DNA of 56,852 nt from a virus. Position 1 is the first letter of the stretch. The number at the start of each line of letters is the position of its first letter. The stretch is taken from the IMG/VR virus record IMGVR_UViG_3300044673_000155, positions 1-56,852 of that record; one strand, written 5' to 3'. Shown piece after piece: positions 33,112-39,697 of the stretch. The notes beneath the pieces are model-generated. The model was not told the DNA's origin and did not search any database. It saw nothing but the letters and a program-made list of their open reading frames with translations. Position numbers and translations under genes: made by a program.

Positions 33112-33299
33112 TGACTGCCAAGGAACTGACAGAGGCCCGCGAAGCTGCGGGCCTCACCGTAAAACAGGCGGCGGAACTTTCGGGGACGCCCTACCGGACT
33201 TGGAATAGCTGGGAGCGAGTAGGCGAAAATGGTAGGCGTCCGCCGGGGATCGCTTTTTCCTGGCTCGAACTCTGGAAAGCGCAACATCAAGGGTCATAA
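33111..33299 (+). CDS. Cassette gene: small XRE-type HTH protein, 62 aa
   Basis: ATG 33111 overlaps the upstream stop. The HTH reads LTEAREAAGLTVKQAAELSG, followed by TPYRTWNSWE and RRPPGIAFSWLELW; about half of the residues match the leftward protein at 32065. It is likely the repressor of the ATGCACAATGTGCAT operator. Its stop is in the R'' box of attC-like site 6. Confidence 0.75.
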   Translation: MTAKELTEAREAAGLTVKQAAELSGTPYRTWNSWERVGENGRRPPGIAFSWLELWKAQHQGS

Positions 33300-33352
33300 C
33301 GGCCAGACGGTGAACAGCCGGTTTTAGGGCTGTTCCACTGTTCTGGTTATCT
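33294..33352 (+). repeat. attC-like site 6
   Basis: R'' TCATAAC (33294-33300, contains the HTH-gene stop) and R' GTTATCT (33346-33352). Arms AGA/TCT and GAACAGCC/GGCTGTTC pair around a TTTA loop. Confidence 0.85.
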
Positions 33353-33361
33353 GGAGGTTTT

Positions 33362-33655
33362 GTGATCGTTAAAATTTTTGCCGCAATCGGCGCAATCTGG
33401 GTAGGTTGGAACATCGTATGGCCATTGATGGACGCTCTGTTCTACGCCATCGGATACACGCTGTTCATGTGGGTGTCTACTGATTGGAGGGCCGGTAAAT
33501 GGTGGCAGCGTCCGCACCGGGCCGCATGGTTTCTGTTCCTACGGTGGCCTATCAAATCATTTTGGGAGAGGATGACGGATTTCGGAACGGTCACTGATAT
33601 TCGTCACGGGAATTGGCATTGGCAACCATACTGCCACATTCGGAAGTCCAGATAA
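33362..33655 (+). CDS. Cassette gene: Trp-rich membrane protein, 97 aa
   Basis: GTG 33362 follows TGGAGG, ten bases after site 6. Two hydrophobic stretches (IFAAIGAIWVGWNIVWPLM and ALFYAIGYTLFMWV) precede a cytoplasm-like basic, Trp-rich tail. The stop lies in the R'' box of site 7. Small membrane proteins are common phage accessory genes; no family recognised. Confidence 0.65.
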   Translation: MIVKIFAAIGAIWVGWNIVWPLMDALFYAIGYTLFMWVSTDWRAGKWWQRPHRAAWFLFLRWPIKSFWERMTDFGTVTDIRHGNWHWQPYCHIRKSR

Positions 33656-33699
33656 CGGCTTGAACACAGCGGCTTGACCGCTGCTGTGTTTTGTTATCT
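33650..33699 (+). repeat. attC-like site 7 (most symmetrical)
   Basis: R'' AGATAAC (33650-33656) and R' GTTATCT (33693-33699) are perfect complements. Inner arms ACACAGCGGC/GCTGCTGTGT pair with one extra base, and between them and the boxes lie unpaired spacers, as in attC. Confidence 0.9.
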
Positions 33700-33717
33700 G
33701 TCGTAAGGAGGTTTGCA

Positions 33718-34338
33718 GTGGTAGCAGCACTTTTCGTGGAGACAGACGGCGCTTACTTCGGACTTCCCGGCGTTGACCCTTGGGACGAATCGAGAGACGC
33801 CCGGAAATACCAAGGGCCGACTCCGGTTGTGGCACATCCACCCTGCCAGCGTTGGGGCCGGTACTGGCATGGAGCGCCGAACAAACCGAACCAGTACCGA
33901 CTTGGCGAGGATGGCGGTTGCTTTGCCTCTGCGCTGACTGCGGTACGGAATTACGGCGGCATTCTGGAGCATCCGGCACATTCTCACGCCTGGCGTTTCT
34001 TTGGGCTGATGGCGCCGCCGAAGTCTGGCGGATGGGTAAAGGCTGACGAGTTCGGCGGCTGGACGTGCCACGTTGAACAGGGGCATTACGGCCACATGAG
34101 CAGGAAAGCAACCTGGCTGTATGCCGTTGGTGTGGAACTGCCGGAACTGGTATGGGGAACGTCCGGCCAGCGTATTCATCCGGTTGCCCTGGAGCGGTAC
34201 GGGTACGAGAAGGCCCGACGCATTGGGATGATGGCGATGGTAGGCGGCAAGGATAAGACCAGGATCAGAAACGCAACCCCGGAGGCATTCCGCGACATCC
34301 TGTTGCGAATCGCAGAAACTGCCGAGGTAGACAGATAA
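33718..34338 (+). CDS. Cassette gene: phage protein with HPPCQRW motif, 206 aa
   Basis: GTG 33718 follows AAGGAGG; an ATG at 33691 lies in the attC-like site and is rejected. The N-terminus (VAALFVETDGAYFGLPGVDPW) leads to VVAHPPCQRWGRY near residue 45. PPCQ is the catalytic motif of C5-cytosine methyltransferases, but no SAM-binding FxGxGG motif is seen, so the resemblance may be superficial. Later ILEHPAHSHAW also recalls a nucleic-acid-modifying fold. Function unknown. The stop is inside site 8. Confidence 0.6.
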   Translation: MVAALFVETDGAYFGLPGVDPWDESRDARKYQGPTPVVAHPPCQRWGRYWHGAPNKPNQYRLGEDGGCFASALTAVRNYGGILEHPAHSHAWRFFGLMAPPKSGGWVKADEFGGWTCHVEQGHYGHMSRKATWLYAVGVELPELVWGTSGQRIHPVALERYGYEKARRIGMMAMVGGKDKTRIRNATPEAFRDILLRIAETAEVDR

Positions 34339-34388
34339 CGGGCCTGTGGCTGACCCGCCGTAGGGCGGAGTCTGGCCACTGGTTAAAT
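34333..34388 (+). repeat. attC-like site 8
   Basis: R'' AGATAAC (34333-34339) and R' GTTAAAT (34382-34388), which fits GTTRRRY exactly. Arms GTGGC/GCCAC and CCGCC/GGCGG. Confidence 0.85.
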
Positions 34389-34398
34389 GGAGGGTTTT

Positions 34399-34704
34399 AT
34401 GACGAAAGAGGCAGACAAGAAAATAGCCGAATGGCTTGGGTGGCAGTATGACGAAGGGTCTGACTGCTGGATGATACCTACTGCGGCGGGAATATTTGAG
34501 TGCCAAGATGGATGGCAACCCCGATTATCGGCAGAAATCATCCTGACCGAGTTGGTTAAGCGGGGTTTCTTCCCCGAACTTTATTACACGGTGGATTCGG
34601 AGGGGTTCGCAGCATGGTACTTCACCGAAAACCCGGGGCAACCATACTTTCTGGGAAAGACTGCTATTGAGGCGATCAAGGCGGCAGTCAGCGTGATGAA
34701 GTAA
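34399..34704 (+). CDS. Cassette gene: phage ABA-sandwich-like protein, 101 aa
   Basis: ATG 34399 follows TGGAGGG. The start DKKIAEWLGWQ, then GWQPRLSAEIILTEL and TAIEAIKAAVSVM resemble small phage proteins of the ABA-sandwich class, whose function is unknown. It ends at TAA 34702-34704, just before site 9. Confidence 0.65.
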   Translation: MTKEADKKIAEWLGWQYDEGSDCWMIPTAAGIFECQDGWQPRLSAEIILTELVKRGFFPELYYTVDSEGFAAWYFTENPGQPYFLGKTAIEAIKAAVSVMK

Positions 34705-34708
34705 TTCC

Positions 34709-34769
34709 ATTTAACGGCCACGGCGCTGAACCGCCGTCTTTTGGGCGGCTTCCAGCGTCCTGGTTATCC
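34709..34769 (+). repeat. attC-like site 9
   Basis: R'' ATTTAAC (34709-34715) and R' GTTATCC (34763-34769). Arms GCGCTG/CAGCGT and ACCGCC/GGCGGC around a TTTT loop. Here the preceding gene's stop lies just before the box instead of in it. Confidence 0.8.
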
Positions 34770-34794
34770 CATTTCGGTGGACTAGGAGGAAGAT

Positions 34795-35100
34795 TTGCAA
34801 AACACAGTTGCAGGAAAAACAGTCTACATCAGCGGCGCAATTTCGTCTGACCCTAATTATGGGGAGAAATTCCACCGGGCACACATTGCCCTAATGGGAG
34901 CGGGTGCGCGAAAAATACTTAATCCCACAGAACTTCCTGCTGGATGGGAATATGACGAGTACATGGAACACTGCATGTTGATGGTACGTCGTGCTGATGT
35001 CCTTGTCATGCTGCCATGCTGGACGGCTTCACCGGGGGCGCAGGCGGAAAGAGCTTATGCTCTGAGTCTGCGGCGGACAGTGATTGATTTTGAGGGATAA
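34795..35100 (+). CDS. Cassette gene: DUF4406 / nucleoside-deoxyribosyltransferase-like protein, 101 aa
   Basis: The TTG at 34795 follows TAGGAGG at seven bases. VYISGAIS (10-17) and LVMLPCWTASPGAQAERAYA (residues about 70-89) are the signature ends of DUF4406, a family with the nucleoside 2-deoxyribosyltransferase fold. Phage members may act on nucleotides. The stop lies in the R'' box of site 10. Confidence 0.8.
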   Translation: MQNTVAGKTVYISGAISSDPNYGEKFHRAHIALMGAGARKILNPTELPAGWEYDEYMEHCMLMVRRADVLVMLPCWTASPGAQAERAYALSLRRTVIDFEG

Positions 35101-35154
35101 CGGCTTGAGCTGTGCTGCAAGCGCAGCGCAGACAGCACCAGCGTTTTGTTATAA
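35095..35154 (+). repeat. attC-like site 10
   Basis: R'' GGATAAC (35095-35101) and R' GTTATAA (35148-35154). Arms GCTGTGCTG/CAGCACCAGC with a terminal CTGC/GCAG stem. Confidence 0.8.
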
Positions 35155-35187
35155 ATCGTTGGTGCCTCGGAGCAAAGGAGCTGCAAA

Positions 35188-35979
35188 ATGATAGAGGTTT
35201 TTTCATCCGGTGGTGGGACACAGAGCGCGTGTATTTCTGCCCTGATAGTGCAGGGGAAGTTACCGAAGCCTGACTTCTTTGTGATTGCTGATACTGGATA
35301 TGAATGCGGGACTACGTGGCAATATCTGGATGCGGTGATCCGGCCAGCAATGGAATCCGTGGGGGTGGAAGTGCATCGCATTGGACCTGAATGGAAAAGC
35401 ATTCCTGCACATGGCCGCGACTGGCAAAGCCACAACGAGGAAACGATTTTGTTGCCGCTATTTACGAACCAGAGCGGAGAGACAGGGAAGTTGAGCGGAT
35501 TTTGCAGTAAGACGTGGAAAGTTGAAGTTGTAAACCGCTTCCTTTCTCAGAAATTCGGTATTACTCGAAGCCAGTATCGGAAATGGATAGGGTTTAGCCT
35601 GGACGAATGGCGAAGAGCGCAAAGGATGATGTCCGGCGAAGAATACCGGAAGGGGCAAATCAGGTTTCCGCTTATCACTGATACGCCACTGAAACGGCAC
35701 GAATCCATTTTGACGGTTGAGCGCATGGGGTGGCCTACTCCGCCCCGTTCACGGTGCAAAATTTGTTCAAACCAAGGCGATCCGGAATGGTTGGACATGA
35801 AAGACAATACCCCTGATGAATTTGCAGAGGCCGTTGCATTGGAAAAGGAAATTCAGCGGATCGACCCTTTCGCATGGATGCACGAGGCGTGTATTCCTCT
35901 GGATCAGGTTGACCTCTCACCGGAGCCGACACTTTTCGACCCAGGGAGATATTGCAGCAGCGGTGTGTGTTTCGTCTGA
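35188..35979 (+). CDS. Cassette gene: PP-loop (PAPS-reductase-like) ATP pyrophosphatase, 263 aa
   Basis: ATG 35188 follows AAAGGAG. VFSSGGGTQSACISAL (4-19) is a PP-loop; FFVIADTGYECGTTW follows as in PAPS reductase-type enzymes. SRCKICSNQGDPEW and a C-terminal GRYCSSGVCFV add Cys pairs that may hold a cluster. Such phage proteins are proposed to adenylate or modify a substrate (sulfur chemistry, DNA or tRNA thiolation), but this is unproven. It is the last gene of the array. Confidence 0.75.
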   Translation: MIEVFSSGGGTQSACISALIVQGKLPKPDFFVIADTGYECGTTWQYLDAVIRPAMESVGVEVHRIGPEWKSIPAHGRDWQSHNEETILLPLFTNQSGETGKLSGFCSKTWKVEVVNRFLSQKFGITRSQYRKWIGFSLDEWRRAQRMMSGEEYRKGQIRFPLITDTPLKRHESILTVERMGWPTPPRSRCKICSNQGDPEWLDMKDNTPDEFAEAVALEKEIQRIDPFAWMHEACIPLDQVDLSPEPTLFDPGRYCSSGVCFV

Positions 35980-35992
35980 CACACGGAGAGAT

Positions 35993-36036
35993 TTATAACT
36001 ACTGATTGTGCAGGGGGGGGGGCTGCATAACCCCCC
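35993..36036 (+). repeat. Partial attC-like end with G10 run
   Basis: TTATAAC (35993-35999) resembles an R'' box. The block ATAACTACTGATTGTGCAG repeats the one at 28484 with two changes. It runs into ten consecutive G, then CTGCATAACCCCCC; the G run and C6 could fold together. No R' box is found, so this may be the broken end of the array. The homopolymer may be a sequencing weak point. Confidence 0.5.
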
Positions 36037-36081
36037 AAATTGGTCACAAAAGCGGAATGCAAACATAACTCCAAAAAATCT

Positions 36082-36110
36082 TTGACTTATAACCTTTTGC
36101 TGAATAAAAT
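36082..36110 (+). promoter_or_regulatory. Late/morphogenesis promoter, sigma70 type
   Basis: TTGACT (36082-36087), 17-base spacer, TAAAAT (36105-36110), 31 bases before the GTG of the small terminase gene. It is one of the best promoter matches in the window and heads the structural operon. Confidence 0.8.
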
Positions 36111-36140
36111 CTTATGCGTTCATTCGGCAAGGGGGGATAG

Positions 36141-36998
36141 GTGGAAGAAACAAAGAAGAGAGCCCGCAAGAAAACAACAGATACGGCGCCGGTCACGACC
36201 AGAAAGAAGAAGGTCAAGGCCGGCGTTTCTGTTTCAGACGCCCCCCCACCGGAAAAGGCTAAGAAAACTTCCCCCCCCATCCAGAAGACGCGGGTCAAAA
36301 AAGAGAAGCCCGCGGCCCCACAATCTGATAAGCGCATGGTCAACTGTCAGCTTCCCGGCGCCGAGCTCCTATCACAGGGAAAAAGCGTTGCCGAGGTCAT
36401 GGAGACGCTGGAGAAGGAACTCTCCCCCCAGCATGAACGTTTCTGTCGTGAGTATATTATCGATGAAAACGGGACCAGAGCGTATATGCGGGCCTACCCA
36501 AAATCCAGCTATGATTCCGCCAGAAACAGCGCCAGTGAGCTCCTTGCGAAACCTTGCATTAAAGCCCGTATCGAAGAGCTCCGCGACGAACGCAACCGGC
36601 GTCTGGAAATTTCATCCGACAAGGTACTTCGCAAACTCGCCGCGCTGATCCATTTCGACCCGCGAGATCTGTACGACGAAACCGGAGCATTGAAGCCGAT
36701 ACATGAGCTCGATTATGACGTTGCCCTGGCCATCCAGTCCATCGAGGTTGATGAGATCATGAGCGGCCGCGGGGAAGATCGCACGTCCATAGGGCAGACG
36801 AAAAAGGTGAAGTTCGTCGGGATCCGCGAGACGCTTGAGCTTGCCGGACGGTATCTGAAGCTCTGGAAGGACGTGGGGAGTGCTGACAACCCAGTGAAGG
36901 GTGATATCACGGTCAAGGACATGACGCCAGTGCAGCGGGCCGCCCGGGTGGGTTTTCTCCTGCGCACGGCCAAGGATCGCGCCGAGGGTAAGAAGTGA
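36141..36998 (+). CDS. terS: Terminase small subunit, 285 aa
   Basis: GTG 36141 follows AAGGGGGG. After a basic N-terminal region of about 65 residues comes the terminase-2-type core: LSPQHERFCREYIIDENGTR, AYPKSSYDSARNSASELL and IKARIEELRDERNRRLEI. It recognises phage DNA for packaging. The long basic N-terminal extension is unusual for the family. GTGA overlap links it to the large subunit. Confidence 0.85.
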   Translation: MEETKKRARKKTTDTAPVTTRKKKVKAGVSVSDAPPPEKAKKTSPPIQKTRVKKEKPAAPQSDKRMVNCQLPGAELLSQGKSVAEVMETLEKELSPQHERFCREYIIDENGTRAYMRAYPKSSYDSARNSASELLAKPCIKARIEELRDERNRRLEISSDKVLRKLAALIHFDPRDLYDETGALKPIHELDYDVALAIQSIEVDEIMSGRGEDRTSIGQTKKVKFVGIRETLELAGRYLKLWKDVGSADNPVKGDITVKDMTPVQRAARVGFLLRTAKDRAEGKK

Positions 36999-38521
36999 GC
37001 AGCGAAATCGAAAAGATAACCGAGCTCCTCGATTACCTCACCGCCGACGAGCAGGCCGAGCTCGACGCGCTGCTGGCTGTTGATGCTCCCCTGTGGGTGC
37101 CGCTCCCTGGTCCTCAAACCGAGGCGTTCAATTCCCAGGCTGACGAACTCTTCTATGGTGGATCGGCCGGCGGTGGAAAAACTGACCTGATCTGCGGTCT
37201 TGCTCTCACCACCCACCGTAGGAGCGCGATATTCCGCCGGGTAGGTACCGAGGTCTCCGGTATCGTTGATCGTCTGGTTGAGATTGTCGGGGATCGTAGC
37301 GGCCTGAATATGAGCCCTCCGATAACCTGGAGGCGTCCCGATAACCGGTTCATCGAAATAGGAGCATGCCCGAACGCTGGAGACGAGCGGAAATACCAGG
37401 GCCGGCCGCATGACCTCAAGGCGTTTGACGAGATTACCAACTTCACTGAGTTTCAGTATCGGTTCCTGATCACCTGGCTACGGACCACGGAGCAAGGTCA
37501 GCGGTGCCGAGTTGTTGCCGCCGGCAATCCCCCGCTTGACGCCGAAGGGGAGTGGGTCATCTCCTATTGGGCGCCATGGCTGGACCCAAACCATCCGGAC
37601 TACCCCGAAATCCCGGGCAAGCTCAGGTATTACGCCGTGATCGGTGGCAAAGATATCGAGCGGCCCAATGGTGAGCCGTTCGAGTTTGAGGGGGATATCA
37701 TCATCCCCCGGTCCAGGACGTTTATCCCCTCCAGCGTCGAAGACAATCCGTTCCTCATGTCCACCGGTTATAAGGCCACGCTGCAATCTCTCCCCGAGCC
37801 GCTGCGCTCCAGGATGCTCAAGGGCGATTTCTCTGCCGGCAAAGAGGCGGACCCGTGGCAAGTCATCCCGACCGAGTGGGTCAAGGCCGCCCAGGCTCGC
37901 TGGACAGAAGACGGGAAACAGGGCCCCATGGACTCCGTGGGACTCGACGTGGCCAGGGGGGGGCGTGACAAGACCAGTATTTCCCGCCGGCACGGCAGCT
38001 GGTACGACCGGCTGTTGGTTTATCCAGGGGTTGAGACTCCGGACGGGGCGACAACTGCAGGTTTGGCTACGGCCGCAACGCGCAACGGGGCACCGATCCA
38101 TGTTGACATTATCGGCGTCGGGACGTCTCCATATGATCATCTCGACGGGGCCGGCGTTCACGTTGTAGGCGTCAACGGCGCCGAGAAGTGCGAACAGCTG
38201 GACAGCACCGGGACTCTGCGTTTTTACAACCTGCGGGCGTTTCTCTGGTGGCACATGAGGGAACTGCTCGACCCGGCCTCGCCATATCCGGTTGCGCTCC
38301 CCCCCGGGCAATCTCTCATGGCCGACCTATGCGCACCACGGTGGAAACTCAAGAACGGCCGGATCCTCGTTGAGAGCAAAGACGATATCATTCTCAGGCT
38401 GCAGCGGTCACCGGACGAAGGGGAGTCAATCATTTACGCGAGCATCGATACGCCTAAGCGCGTCACCAGTGCCGCCAGGTCACGCGAGTCTCGCAGCCGC
38501 GGAAGTTGGAGGTCACGATGA
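36995..38521 (+). CDS. terL: Terminase large subunit, 508 aa
   Basis: GTG 36995 overlaps the terS stop. Walker A is GGSAGGGKTD (about 55-64), Walker B-like DLKAFDEITNF lies near 133-143, and the nuclease half starts with VGLDVARGGRDKTSI (about 314), giving the RNase-H-fold metal Asp. It is the packaging ATPase and nuclease. The last 20 residues are Arg/Ser rich. Headful packaging is possible given the permuted ends, but the sequence alone does not decide this. Confidence 0.93.
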   Translation: MSSEIEKITELLDYLTADEQAELDALLAVDAPLWVPLPGPQTEAFNSQADELFYGGSAGGGKTDLICGLALTTHRRSAIFRRVGTEVSGIVDRLVEIVGDRSGLNMSPPITWRRPDNRFIEIGACPNAGDERKYQGRPHDLKAFDEITNFTEFQYRFLITWLRTTEQGQRCRVVAAGNPPLDAEGEWVISYWAPWLDPNHPDYPEIPGKLRYYAVIGGKDIERPNGEPFEFEGDIIIPRSRTFIPSSVEDNPFLMSTGYKATLQSLPEPLRSRMLKGDFSAGKEADPWQVIPTEWVKAAQARWTEDGKQGPMDSVGLDVARGGRDKTSISRRHGSWYDRLLVYPGVETPDGATTAGLATAATRNGAPIHVDIIGVGTSPYDHLDGAGVHVVGVNGAEKCEQLDSTGTLRFYNLRAFLWWHMRELLDPASPYPVALPPGQSLMADLCAPRWKLKNGRILVESKDDIILRLQRSPDEGESIIYASIDTPKRVTSAARSRESRSRGSWRSR

Positions 38522-38658
38522 AACAGTGCCAGCACTATGCACGGATGAAGCGAATCAGAGGAACAGTGTTCGGCAAGCTCGACAGGATATGCCGGGATAT
38601 TGACCTCAAAGCATTGAATGTGGTCAGGACAATCAAAGGAGGAGTGCCAAGTGAGTAG
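38518..38658 (+). CDS. Small basic hypothetical protein, 46 aa
   Basis: ATG 38518 overlaps the terL stop (ATGA) and the frame ends at TAG 38656-38658 inside the next gene. The peptide is basic, with a helix KRIRGTVFGKLDRICRDIDL. No family recognised; short length and overlap make it a plausible but unproven gene. Confidence 0.5.
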   Translation: MKQCQHYARMKRIRGTVFGKLDRICRDIDLKALNVVRTIKGGVPSE

Positions 38659-38926
38659 CACAATCAGAGTGACAATATGCCCCCCTATCGATGTGGCAGC
38701 ATTACCCGAGGCCGTGGCTGCTGTAGAGACAAAAGCGAACTACTTCGAAATGCCGACTGAAATTTATTACGAAATCAGAGAGCGGGCTATGCGCGACGTG
38801 AAAGCACAGCTTTGTGCGGCGTTCAGAAACGAATACGCTCCTGGATTCCCGCTTGTGAACTCGGACTGTGCCGACTTCGTTTCTAGTCGCATTGATACCA
38901 TGCTGGAAAAAGAGAGGAGGGGCTAA
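38651..38926 (+). CDS. Hypothetical protein, 91 aa
   Basis: The GTG at 38651 follows AAAGGAGG at nine bases; an in-frame earlier GTG/ATG-like start at 38618 lacks a binding site. The helical middle reads IRERAMRDVKAQLCAAFRNEY. It sits between terminase and portal genes. TAATG overlap with the next gene. Function unknown. Confidence 0.6.
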   Translation: MSSTIRVTICPPIDVAALPEAVAAVETKANYFEMPTEIYYEIRERAMRDVKAQLCAAFRNEYAPGFPLVNSDCADFVSSRIDTMLEKERRG

Positions 38927-39447
38927 TGCAAACTACCATCAGTTTCTTCGCAGCCAGGAACATTCACTGGAGAGTCGGGTACTTTGGAGAGAACAACGAC
39001 CCGGCACTTTTCATCAACAACCACGCAAGGCGCCTGACCGCGATCATCCCGCTTAACTGCGCCTACAAGTACAACGAGCCGGTAGCCCGTGAGCAGGATG
39101 AAATGGACGGGATATTCTCCGTGTTGCGGGCTCATGAGCCTGAAATTCGTGTCAACGAGTGGCTGACCATGCAGACTCTGGAGGCAATGGCGCAAGGTGA
39201 TTTCCAGTTCGACATTGCTCTTAGCCTGTTCAAGATGGCAATCGCCTTGGAGATCCAGACGGACAACACGACCCTGCACAAGCTCCGCGAGTACATTGCC
39301 GACCGTCTTGACTACCTGATCCATGCCAAGCCGTATGTTGCGGAGGCGAAACCGGTCATCGGTGAGTACGATCTGACCATTGACGGGGAGAAGGTAAAGT
39401 CGGGCGAGTTAACGGAAAGGGTGACAGCAAATGGCGCAAACACCTAG
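38926..39447 (+). CDS. Hypothetical protein, 173 aa
   Basis: ATG 38926 overlaps the upstream stop, with GAGGAGG before it. It is a soluble mixed alpha/beta protein with no recognised motif; the centre is helical (MQTLEAMAQGDFQFDIALSL). It overlaps the following small gene by 17 bases. Location suggests a packaging or head-assembly accessory. Confidence 0.6.
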   Translation: MQTTISFFAARNIHWRVGYFGENNDPALFINNHARRLTAIIPLNCAYKYNEPVAREQDEMDGIFSVLRAHEPEIRVNEWLTMQTLEAMAQGDFQFDIALSLFKMAIALEIQTDNTTLHKLREYIADRLDYLIHAKPYVAEAKPVIGEYDLTIDGEKVKSGELTERVTANGANT

Positions 39448-39595
39448 AGAGGTCACTGAAGCACTGAAAAAAGAGTTGACAAATGTGCTACGTCGATACA
39501 AAATTTGTCCCGACCCATGTGGAAGTGTTACGCTTCACGTCACAAATGGCGTAGTGGGTACCATCGAGACAATAGCTAAGGTCACCATAAAATAA
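39431..39595 (+). CDS. Hypothetical protein, 54 aa
   Basis: ATG 39431 lies within the end of the previous gene, with AAAGGGTG upstream, and stops at TAA 39593-39595 before a terminator. The peptide has a basic helix (VTEALKKELTNVLRRY) and a Cys pair CPDPC. It is the last gene of the terminase transcript unit. No family recognised. Confidence 0.55.
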   Translation: MAQTPREVTEALKKELTNVLRRYKICPDPCGSVTLHVTNGVVGTIETIAKVTIK

Positions 39596-39634
39596 AGCGG
39601 CACCCGTTGCCCACCCTTACCGGTGGCACCAATG

Positions 39635-39680
39635 GTCCGGTTGGTTTGAGATTCCACTCTCACACTGACCGGGCTTTTTT
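39635..39680 (+). terminator. Rho-independent terminator before the portal gene
   Basis: GTCCGGT (39635-39641) pairs with ACCGGGC (39668-39674); an inner TGAGA/TCTCA stem extends it. Six T follow, then the portal gene's binding site TTTCTGGAG. It has the same terminator-then-binding-site layout as at 15145 and 55465. Confidence 0.8.
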
Positions 39681-39697
39681 CGTTTCTGGAGCCCAGC

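Noticed and set aside
27549-35154. Repeated hairpins as a CRISPR array
   Set aside because: Repeats are 370 to several thousand bases apart with whole genes between, each differs in its inner sequence, and no cas genes are seen.
37478-38311. Minus-strand ORF of 277 codons opposite terL
   Set aside because: Shadow of the terminase gene; no start signal.
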